Positions 14,958 to 21,759 of a DNA stretch of 33,387 bases are shown in pieces. Within the stretch, counting starts at the first letter, position 1. Every line of letters begins with the position of its first letter. Source of the DNA: Candidatus Poribacteria bacterium (GTDB lineage: Bacteria > Poribacteria > WGA-4E > WGA-3G); NCBI GenBank assembly GCA_022827225.1, contig JAJDTJ010000117.1:1-33387 (forward strand), given 5' to 3'. The notes under the pieces were generated by a model that saw only the letters and a program-made list of their open reading frames with translations, did not search any database and was not told the DNA's origin. The position numbers and the translations under genes are program-made.

Positions 14958-15317
14958 ATGAAGATCGTTGAAGAAAGAGAAGCGTGGATTCACACGCACT
15001 TCATCCTTGATAGCTTTTACGTTACGGATCAGGAACGCCGACAGATTTCTATCAGCGTCGAACCCGAACTGATGCAGCTCGGACTCCAGTATGGGTTGAC
15101 GTATAACATCGCGCCGTCAAAACACCCCGCCATTATTGTCCTTGAGTGTATACCCTTCGATTCGGTCAAAGGGGTCATCAAACAGTTGATTAACGACGTG
15201 ATTGAAGACTTTCCGGTCCGTGTCCCCGAACAACGAAACGTCGTCACCAGTATTACCGTTGCTGATCGAGAGAACAGTGAACCCGGAAATTCAGAACCGT
15301 CTCAAAAATTTTCTTGA
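14958..15317 (+). CDS. Small hypothetical protein
   Basis: Not recognised. A 119-aa soluble protein with alternating strand- and helix-like segments (EAWIHTHFILDSFYV, RQISISVEPELMQLGLQYG, HPAIIVLECIPFDSVKGVI) and a polar tail (RENSEPGNSEPSQKFS). No signal peptide, Cys pairs or catalytic motif. The ATG has no clear ribosome binding site but lies in a transcript that starts at a perfect promoter 160 nt upstream. The downstream propeller gene starts 13 nt after its stop, so both are expected to be co-expressed. Confidence 0.6.
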   Translation: MKIVEEREAWIHTHFILDSFYVTDQERRQISISVEPELMQLGLQYGLTYNIAPSKHPAIIVLECIPFDSVKGVIKQLINDVIEDFPVRVPEQRNVVTSITVADRENSEPGNSEPSQKFS

Positions 15318-15330
15318 TAAGGAGCCAGTC

Positions 15331-16380
15331 ATGCGAATTATTTTAGCGACTTTTTGCTGTATCTTATTCGTTTTTTCAACCGTTGCCAATGCCAAAATTA
15401 TTTTTGGATCTAAACGCGATAGTGGTTCCGGTATCTACGTCATGAACGACGATGGTAGTAACTTAAGGCTACTGACCGATAAACCGGTGTTTTATCATCC
15501 ACATCATCCGCGGTGGTCGCCGGATGGAACGCAAATTGTATTTCGGATGCCAGTGAATTTAGCTGGAAATAATGAGTATCATCTTTTCCTGATGAATGCC
15601 AGCGGGACAAATGTACGTTCTCTTATTGAACCACAATTCGGAGTAAATGATGAACCTTCATTTTCGCCGGATGGGAAGCAGGTTCTTTTTACAACGGATA
15701 CATTCAAAAAACGCGGCACAAACATACTGGACTTAGAGAGCCGTGAAATGATTCATCTTCCCGACATCGTCGCTAACTCGTCTGATTGGTCGCCAGATGG
15801 TAGCCAAATTGTCTTTGAAAGCCGCTCATTCGCGGTTGCTGGTGGTGCTGGTAGCGATATTTGGGTGATGGATGCGAATGGCGGAAACCTCCGGAAACTG
15901 TTGCCACCGCCAGCTGTTGAAGGGAGGATCATTGATCGGAGTAACCCCAGGTGGTCGCCGGATGGACAACAGATAGTGTATGCAGAGACCGAGTACACCT
16001 TCGAGCCGAGGGGTGCTTTTGAATTCCTGATTCTCAAGGCGAATCGCCATTTGATTTGTGATCAGAACGGCGAACACATACTTCAGCTGAGTATATCAAA
16101 GAAATGGAAGTCTGAAGATATTGATTGGATGGATGACGGTGAATCCATACTTTTGAGCGCGGCAGAACTTAAGCTAAACAGACTTATGTTACGCAATAGC
16201 TTCCGTTATAATATCTATAAGTATCATATTGCAACAAAGAAAATAACCCAATTGACGGATCACCCCGGAAGGGATTATGAGATCGATTGGGTTCGCGGTG
16301 ATACGTTGCCGGTCTCTCCAAGAGGTAAGATACCAACACAATGGGGTCAGATCAAAGAAGGTACGCCAAACCCAAAATGA
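15331..16380 (+). CDS. Secreted TolB-like beta-propeller (PD40/WD40-like) with C-terminal WGxIK tag
   Basis: A 349-aa exported protein. ATG 15331 is chosen because AAGGAG (15319-15324) precedes it by 6 nt and the product opens with a signal peptide (MRIILATFCCILFVFSTV, cleaved near ANA); the open frame reaches back to 15202 inside the previous gene. The mature part carries repeated PD40 blades of the TolB type: HPRWSPDGTQIVF, EPSFSPDGKQVLF, SDWSPDGSQIVFE, NPRWSPDGQQIVYA and a weaker IDWMDDGESILL, plus IYVMNDDGSNLRLLT outer strands. These propellers bind other envelope proteins or ligands; no enzyme residues are apparent. It ends with PRGKIPTQWGQIKEG and five further residues, sharing the tail motif with four other exported proteins. 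It converges with the enolase-superfamily gene, only 18 bp away. Confidence 0.88.
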   Translation: MRIILATFCCILFVFSTVANAKIIFGSKRDSGSGIYVMNDDGSNLRLLTDKPVFYHPHHPRWSPDGTQIVFRMPVNLAGNNEYHLFLMNASGTNVRSLIEPQFGVNDEPSFSPDGKQVLFTTDTFKKRGTNILDLESREMIHLPDIVANSSDWSPDGSQIVFESRSFAVAGGAGSDIWVMDANGGNLRKLLPPPAVEGRIIDRSNPRWSPDGQQIVYAETEYTFEPRGAFEFLILKANRHLICDQNGEHILQLSISKKWKSEDIDWMDDGESILLSAAELKLNRLMLRNSFRYNIYKYHIATKKITQLTDHPGRDYEIDWVRGDTLPVSPRGKIPTQWGQIKEGTPNPK

Positions 16381-16398
16381 TCTGAAAAACACAGGATA

Positions 16399-17751
16399 TT
16401 AATGTCCAAGTCCTGATGCCGTAAGGATATGTGTGCCGACAGTGCCATCGGTGATGTTGAAGATTGACGGAAATTCGTCGCGCCAACCGTCGTTTGCACT
16501 TGGGCAGAATTGACGCGAGTTGCCTTCGATAGCCGTCACGCCGGGGATACGCGCAGCGAGTCCAGCGGAGTGCAGGAACGATGCCCCCGGACACGTCAGG
16601 TCTTGCACCGCGAGGAACATCCCATATTCTGCGGCAGCGGCACCCATGAGCAACGCCTGAGACTGCCCTTTACATGCTTTGAGCGCAACGCCAGAATAGC
16701 CTTGTTCACGGGCCAAGAGGAAAGTCTCAAAGTCGGTCAGGGATTCATCAATCACCACCGGTTTTACCGCCGCGGCTTTGTGCATCTTATTTTCCGGGTG
16801 TGCCTTCAAATCTCGATCCGTCGGTTGTTCGATGTATGCCAGGCGTTGGAAGGCGTTAGGATCTGCTTCTTGAATCTGGTTGAGAAATTCCAGTAGATAT
16901 TCAACATTTTGACAGGTTTCGTTAAAGTCAGCGGAGTAGTGCCAAGTATCAACACCCCGTTTTGTCTGTGTTTCTGCGGTGACTTTATCAATCGCGAGGA
17001 CGCGTGCGACATCCCAATCCAAATCGTCGCCGTTGAGTTTGATCTTCAAATGTGTTAATCCGTCGGCGACAATCCATTCCGGGAGCGTCTCCGGTAATCC
17101 GTCCTTGAGGCGTTCCGCGATGTCGGCATCGGTGAGAGGGTCCAGCGCGCCAACGAGATGATAGAGCGGCATGTTAGGCTTCGGTTGACGTGAAGTATAC
17201 CGGTCGAGATATTTCCCGGTGAACCGCTCATTTAGAAAGTGTGATATATCTGCCTGAATGAAATTTTTACCTAAGCCGTCGTAGCTATTGATGCCGTTCG
17301 CTTTCCCGAATGCGTCGTGGATTGCGGCATCAATCGGACTGGTCGTGACGACAGTACAAAGTTTCGGGATTGGCGATGCGAGTTGCATGGTGTCGGACAA
17401 CTCGTCCGCAATTTGTAAAAATTCGGGTTCAAGTACCTCGGAGAGTTCCAATGGGTGTGCGCATAGTGTGCAATCTTTTGTTGCCTCTACCCCCAATTCG
17501 GCGAGTTTTTTCATCGCTGCAAGACTTTGATCGAAAGGCGCGTAGCGCGGCGGGAATGCCCAGACGTTACCGAGCGGCATGGAGCCTTGTCCTTCCGCCT
17601 CTTTTCCATCGCGCGTCTGGACTTGCATTCGGACGTTAAAGAGGACGCAGTGGTCTGTCGGTACGCCGCCGAATTTGAGCGGGGTGCGGTATTGGTGTTC
17701 TTCAAAATCGTAATGAACGTCAAGGATGCGGATATCTGTCGGTTTTGGCAT
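16399..17751 (-). CDS. Enolase-superfamily (mandelate racemase/muconate lactonizing-like) enzyme
   Basis: A 450-aa enzyme of the enolase superfamily, which abstracts a proton alpha to a carboxylate using Mg2+. ATG 17751 is preferred because GAGAGAA lies just upstream; the frame extends to 17811 without another good start. Active-site elements in order are the Lys pair K236/K238 (LKIKLNG), metal ligands D275 (YSADFNE), E308 (AYIEQP) and D334 within VVIDES, then K358/K361 in VALKACKG. This layout fits the MR/MLE/dipeptide-epimerase subgroups rather than enolase itself. Length is above the usual 360-400 aa, with a longer N-terminal capping region. Substrate cannot be predicted. No signal peptide, so cytoplasmic. 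Neighbours are secreted propellers on both sides, with no obvious pathway partner. Confidence 0.85.
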   Translation of the reverse strand: MPKPTDIRILDVHYDFEEHQYRTPLKFGGVPTDHCVLFNVRMQVQTRDGKEAEGQGSMPLGNVWAFPPRYAPFDQSLAAMKKLAELGVEATKDCTLCAHPLELSEVLEPEFLQIADELSDTMQLASPIPKLCTVVTTSPIDAAIHDAFGKANGINSYDGLGKNFIQADISHFLNERFTGKYLDRYTSRQPKPNMPLYHLVGALDPLTDADIAERLKDGLPETLPEWIVADGLTHLKIKLNGDDLDWDVARVLAIDKVTAETQTKRGVDTWHYSADFNETCQNVEYLLEFLNQIQEADPNAFQRLAYIEQPTDRDLKAHPENKMHKAAAVKPVVIDESLTDFETFLLAREQGYSGVALKACKGQSQALLMGAAAAEYGMFLAVQDLTCPGASFLHSAGLAARIPGVTAIEGNSRQFCPSANDGWRDEFPSIFNITDGTVGTHILTASGLGH

Positions 17752-17870
17752 AGTTCTCTCGTTGCAATGTGTGTTTTGTTTTATTGTAACCGATTTTCCG
17801 CTGCACGTCAAGCAATTTAGCTTTCAATTTCACGCAGCGCCTCCGATGCGGTGATAGCGGTGGAACCGTT

Positions 17871-18857
17871 TTACTTCCCGTTTTGCTGTTTAAGTTTTCC
17901 CCAGAGCGTTGTCAATCGATTCGTAGGTTCAACAGCATACGCGACGTTTGCCCAATCAAACATCGGTGCCCCCGCATCCCCTATTTTCAAAATCTCTTCA
18001 TGGGGGCCACCGTCAAGGGGTGCTACGTAGTTATGGTATAAGCGGTCAGGGCCATAGACAGTATAAACAATTGCCTTCCCGTCAGGTGTCCACTTAAAAT
18101 CTATCAGAGAAACGTCTGCGTCAATTGCGAAAGTTTTCAAGCGTCTACGTATCTGTGGCAATGAAATGATAGAAATTGCAGCACCCTTTCCTAAAATATT
18201 GTGAACAAGAGCAAGGTGCTTACCATCCGGGGAGAACGCCGGGTTATGGGCATGTCTATCGATAACGGATGCCCCGCCTCGATGGACGGTATTGTAGAGA
18301 TAAATACCGCCACCCAAAACTTCAAAGGCGATATGGATGCCATCAGGTGCCCATGTTACCTCATACGCTTCTTTTTCAAAGATCAGTTCAGCGTTGGGAA
18401 ATCCTGTTTCTAATTCCTCACGCCGTATCAAATACACCCCGTACTTGATGTCTGGTAGTCTACCGGTGATATAGTTTGTAAAAACAACATCCCCGTTGTC
18501 TGAGATGTCAATATCCCAAATCGTATCAAAACGTTGTCGTGTAAAGTTATGTGCGTTTAATGGGAATTCATTTCTATTGATGAGGTAAGCGTCAAAGGCA
18601 AAAAACGCTTCCTCAGTCTCGGAAACAAAAACGATATAAGGTCCCCCGTTTTGGACAGCCAACTCTTGAATATCCCGAGTATATTCAAAAATCTGGCGGG
18701 CACCGCGTGTGTTTTCTATATCGCATATCCAGAGTTCTCTGAGTTTGCTCTTTGGATGTAGAAAGATAACTTCTCCGGTGAGTTCAGCCTGTGTTGTTAT
18801 CGGAGAAAGGAGAGAAACAGCAACACAGAACCAAATGGATTTGAGAACGTATTTCAT
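17871..18857 (-). CDS. Secreted TolB-like beta-propeller with C-terminal WGKLK tag
   Basis: A 328-aa exported protein. The ATG at 18857 has AGGAGC 6 nt upstream and is followed by a signal peptide (WFCVAVSLLSPITTQA). The blades are more diverged than in the other propellers here but still visible: VIFLHPKSKLRELWICD, YEVTWAPDGIHIAFEV, NPAFSPDGKHLALVH and IDFKWTPDGKAIVYTV. Outer-strand motifs such as IWDIDISDNGDVVFTNY support a six-bladed propeller. No catalytic residues are seen. The C-terminus is VEPTNRLTTLWGKLKQQNGK, carrying the shared tail motif. The gene follows the enolase-superfamily gene's promoter side with about 120 bp between them and reads the same way. Confidence 0.83.
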   Translation of the reverse strand: MKYVLKSIWFCVAVSLLSPITTQAELTGEVIFLHPKSKLRELWICDIENTRGARQIFEYTRDIQELAVQNGGPYIVFVSETEEAFFAFDAYLINRNEFPLNAHNFTRQRFDTIWDIDISDNGDVVFTNYITGRLPDIKYGVYLIRREELETGFPNAELIFEKEAYEVTWAPDGIHIAFEVLGGGIYLYNTVHRGGASVIDRHAHNPAFSPDGKHLALVHNILGKGAAISIISLPQIRRRLKTFAIDADVSLIDFKWTPDGKAIVYTVYGPDRLYHNYVAPLDGGPHEEILKIGDAGAPMFDWANVAYAVEPTNRLTTLWGKLKQQNGK

Positions 18858-18991
18858 AATAGCTCCTATTGTTCAGACCATATTGATGAACAGCAGGTTG
18901 TGGAAAGCCGTTTTTTTTTTCAGACCCACTGGCTTGAAGATTTCTTGAAAACGTGTTATTATAGTTTTTCCTGTTACCCGTTATGAGGTTT

Positions 18992-19063
18992 AACAAATAA
19001 ATTGGGTAATTGTGGCTACGCAACGTGCGATAAATCGCACGACTACGAACCGATCTATTTGTT
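18992..19063. repeat. Nested palindromic repeat with GTGCGAT-AA-ATCGCAC core
   Basis: A perfect 7-bp hairpin core, GTGCGAT (19025-19031) and ATCGCAC (19034-19040), is enclosed by outer arms AACAAATA (18992-18999) and TATTTGTT (19056-19063). It has the look of a dispersed REP- or MITE-like element; no second copy is in this window. Confidence 0.55.
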
Positions 19064-19237
19064 ATTACACGTTCCAGAGTTACCGGATTAAATTCTTAAT
19101 CTTCATTTCGGGTGATGTCATTTTATCATAAACCACCTGACTTTCCCACACTTTTCTTGCTAAAAAACCTTTCATGACAACACTTTGAAAAAAATGGGGT
19201 AAGTGCCATTAGAGATAATGTTCAAGTCGCAGCAATC

Positions 19238-19374
19238 TATGGTGAATATTGAAATTAAAGAGACACATTTCTGTAGGAGCGATCTCCGAATCGCGACAAA
19301 ACTCACTGGTAGTCGGGAATCGGAGTTCCCTCCTACCCCTCAAAATGTCCTGTTAATTCTAAAGTTCACTATAA
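19238..19374. mobile_element. MITE-like element, copy B
   Basis: The left end (TATGGTGAATATTGAAATTAAA from 19238, shown only in part elsewhere) is an imperfect inverted repeat of the right end (GTTAATTCTAAAGTTCAC then TATAA, to 19374), matching at about 16 of 23 positions. Inside is the same nested palindrome as copy A: GTAGGAG (19273-19279) with CTCCTAC (19330-19336), and CTCCGAATCGCGAC (19284-19297) with GTCGGGAATCGGAG (19312-19325). The right end touches the GGAGG of the SHMT-like gene and supplies a TATAAA sequence. Confidence 0.7.
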
Positions 19375-19390
19375 ACGGAGGTTTCTTCCA

Positions 19391-20629
19391 ATGACACATA
19401 ATTCAAAAGTCCAAAAACTCACTTCACTTCTCGATAAACATCAAGCGTATCGAGACACCTGTCTCAATCTCCTCGCTTCGGAGAACACACCGTCGCCGTT
19501 GGTAGAAGAACTTTTTGACGAACGGTTGGCACGACGGTATGGGAATTATTCTGGCGTTGACATTTACCAACGGAATTACAAAGGCAACCGCTATATTGCT
19601 GAAATCGAAGGGTACGCGCAGGAATTAGCAAAAGAGCTCTTCGGCGCAGCACACGTTGATTTCCGCCCGTTATCAGGGAACATCGCAGGGATTGCAACAA
19701 CCTTTGCGTTAGCAAAACCGGGTGATACAGCGTTAGAGGTACATAACGGACACCACTATGCCGAAAAACTACTCTCTTCCCCGCTGAAGATAAGCCTCGA
19801 ATCCATCCCGATTCCGTGGGACGGCGCGCGATCAAACATTGATCTCGACGCAACACTTGCGCTGATTGCGAAACACAAACCCAGCATCGTCAATGTCGGT
19901 TCCGGCGTGTTTCTTTTTCCGCAACCCGTACGAGAGTTGAAACAGGCGATGCGCCAAGCGAATCCCGATGCCTACCTTATCTACGATGCTTCACACGTTA
20001 TTGGACTCATCGCCGGTAAACGGTTTCAGTCGCCTTTTGACGAAGGCGCGGATGTTATCATTTCCAGCACGCATAAGACACTCGCCGGCCCCCAAGGCGG
20101 AATGGTTTTGACCAATGATGAATCTGTCGCTGAGCGGGTTGCGAGAGGGGTCTACCCGTTGTTGATGAGTAACCACCACCTGAATCGACTTCCGGCGTTA
20201 GCAGGGACGTTTATAGAGTGGATGGAATGCGGTGAGGCACAAGCGGATGCGATTGTTGCAAATGCAAAGGCACTCGGACAAGCGTTATCGGAACGCGGTG
20301 TCCCGATGCTCGGTGCCGATCTCGGCTTCACGGAGTCACATACTTTGATACTGATTGTGGATGAGTATGGAGAGGGCAGTGCGCTCGCGAATCATTTGGA
20401 GGCGTGTCATATTATTACAGGCGCGGCGGGATTATCACCGGAAGTCGGCACATCAGGCGTGCGTATCGGCGTTCAAGAGGTCACCCGATGGGGCATGACG
20501 CCCGCAGATGCACCGGACATCGCCGAATGTATTGTCGCGGCACTCTCTGGTGGTACGCCTGAAGCACTCAAACCGAAAGTCGCAGAAGTGGCGCGTCGTT
20601 TCGATACAATCCAGTTTACTGTCGATTGA
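19391..20629 (+). CDS. Serine hydroxymethyltransferase-like PLP enzyme
   Basis: A 412-aa fold-type I PLP enzyme closest in layout to serine hydroxymethyltransferase. SHMT features are LNLLASEN (26-32), AKELFGAAHVDFRPLSGN (around 80-97), YDASHVIGLIAG with PLP-pyridine Asp199 and His202, and STHKTLAGPQGG with the Schiff-base Lys229. The segment that in GlyA reads YAEGYPGKRYY, which provides active-site Tyr and Glu, is here RYGNYSGVDIYQRNYKG, so folate-dependent chemistry may be altered; a threonine-aldolase-like or other aldol reaction is possible. Length is typical. GGAGG precedes the ATG by 8 nt, immediately after a MITE-like element. It converges with the propeller gene at 20708. A housekeeping glyA elsewhere in the genome would be expected if this is a specialised paralog. 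Confidence 0.85.
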   Translation: MTHNSKVQKLTSLLDKHQAYRDTCLNLLASENTPSPLVEELFDERLARRYGNYSGVDIYQRNYKGNRYIAEIEGYAQELAKELFGAAHVDFRPLSGNIAGIATTFALAKPGDTALEVHNGHHYAEKLLSSPLKISLESIPIPWDGARSNIDLDATLALIAKHKPSIVNVGSGVFLFPQPVRELKQAMRQANPDAYLIYDASHVIGLIAGKRFQSPFDEGADVIISSTHKTLAGPQGGMVLTNDESVAERVARGVYPLLMSNHHLNRLPALAGTFIEWMECGEAQADAIVANAKALGQALSERGVPMLGADLGFTESHTLILIVDEYGEGSALANHLEACHIITGAAGLSPEVGTSGVRIGVQEVTRWGMTPADAPDIAECIVAALSGGTPEALKPKVAEVARRFDTIQFTVD

Positions 20630-20707
20630 GAACAGAAAAACATAGGCGCGGTTTTGAACCTCACCGCATTGACAGAAAGAGGAAGGTGTTTCGTCTCTAA
20701 AAGTAGA

Positions 20708-21697
20708 CTATTTCTGCTTTAATTTTCCCCATAACATTGTTAACAAGTGTGGCTGAGGTTGGACAGTCAACGATGCAGGATCAAACCAATCTGCCGCGCT
20801 GTTGTTCCCTTTGTGTGTGAGTTTTGTCTTCACACGGCTGCCTACATCAATTTTGAAAAGTTGTGTGGAGCCTCCGACTTTCTGTTGATAGATAATTTCG
20901 TCGCCTTGGGGAGACCAAGTCGGACGGAGTGCGTCCGGTCCTTTTTCTGAAACAAGTTTTCGCAATTGGCTTCCATCACGGTTGATAAGGTAGATGGTTT
21001 CTTCATCCTGCCACGCGGCTGCATCTGCAGCGTTCAGTATTGCCCTAAATTTGTGTAAAACAAAAGCAATTTGTGCCCCATCCGGAGACCATGCCGGGTG
21101 GCTCTTATGTGGATATTTATTTACTTCACCGAGCAGAACAGTTTGTTTGAGTGTTTCAACATTGAGAAGACGAAGTTCATAACCCTGCTTTGGTTTATAG
21201 TAAATGAAGGCAATTTCCTTTCCATCCGGAGACCAAGCAGGATATCCAACACTTCCAAAGCCGGTCTGTGCTACAGGTTCAATTGATTTGCCATCTATGG
21301 TTGCAATGTAAAGCATTGCATCGCTCACAGACGCAATGCGCTTTCCATCAGGAGACCATGTTGCACTGGATCTACTGTGCCAATTATCAAGTACTCGCTG
21401 TATATTGCCCCCGTCGGCATCCATGAGATATAGACTTTCTCCGCCTTTTCGGAAGGAGACAAAGAGAATCTGTTCGCCAGTTGGAGACCAAGTTGGCTTA
21501 AAGTCGCTTGCCGCATCTCGTGTCAGGTTTACAGGATCACTTCCGTCTGGATTCATCGTCCAGATATCCCAATTCCCATCTCGGTTCGATGTAAATACGA
21601 TTTTAGCAGTCGATGGTGCCTTCGCCCATATAGGTGCCGCGCTGTTGAAAAATAAAAAACCGATACAACAAAACAGGACAAAAAATCTGATGCTCAT
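20708..21697 (-). CDS. Secreted TolB-like propeller with WGKLK tag; paralog of sigma-fused propeller
   Basis: A 329-aa exported protein. ATG 21697 follows AAGGAGAAAAACT, and a signal peptide opens the product (FVLFCCIGFLFFNSAAPIWA). The mature region is a PD40/TolB propeller: SNRDGNWDIWTMNPDGSDP, FKPTWSPTGEQILFV, SATWSPDGKRIASV, YPAWSPDGKEIAFIY, HPAWSPDGAQIAFVL and RPTWSPQGDEIIYQQ. It is strikingly similar, at protein and DNA level, to the C-terminal domain of the sigma fusion encoded just upstream (63 bp away, same strand), so they arose by tandem duplication. Unlike the fusion it ends SLTVQPQPHLLTMLWGKLKQK, with the shared tail motif. It may compete with the fused sensor for the same ligand or partner (inference). 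Confidence 0.88.
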   Translation of the reverse strand: MSIRFFVLFCCIGFLFFNSAAPIWAKAPSTAKIVFTSNRDGNWDIWTMNPDGSDPVNLTRDAASDFKPTWSPTGEQILFVSFRKGGESLYLMDADGGNIQRVLDNWHSRSSATWSPDGKRIASVSDAMLYIATIDGKSIEPVAQTGFGSVGYPAWSPDGKEIAFIYYKPKQGYELRLLNVETLKQTVLLGEVNKYPHKSHPAWSPDGAQIAFVLHKFRAILNAADAAAWQDEETIYLINRDGSQLRKLVSEKGPDALRPTWSPQGDEIIYQQKVGGSTQLFKIDVGSRVKTKLTHKGNNSAADWFDPASLTVQPQPHLLTMLWGKLKQK

Positions 21698-21759
21698 AGT
21701 TTTTCTCCTTTCGGATTGTAGCGGAACCCCTTTGTGGATGCCCGCATACTTATACTTAC

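Larger units (their letters stand above)
18858..19390. other. Long intergenic region between divergent genes
   Basis: This 533-bp stretch separates the minus-strand propeller gene from the plus-strand SHMT-like gene. No protein-coding frame is convincing. It contains a T9 run near 18910, a nested palindrome at 18992-19063 and a MITE-like element at 19238-19374 that ends just before the SHMT-like gene's ribosome binding site. Promoters for both genes are expected here but only a TATAAA at 19370-19375 stands out. Confidence 0.6.

Noticed and set aside
14958..15317. Small hypothetical gene as an anti-sigma or antitoxin
   Set aside because: It has no membrane segment, zinc motif or toxin neighbour to support either role.
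5163..19374. CRISPR repeats
   Set aside because: The palindromic repeats occur singly and far apart, with no regular spacing or spacers and no cas genes.
20646..20667. Terminator between the SHMT-like and propeller genes
   Set aside because: Only a 5-bp stem (GCGGT/ACCGC) without a T tract; too weak to call.
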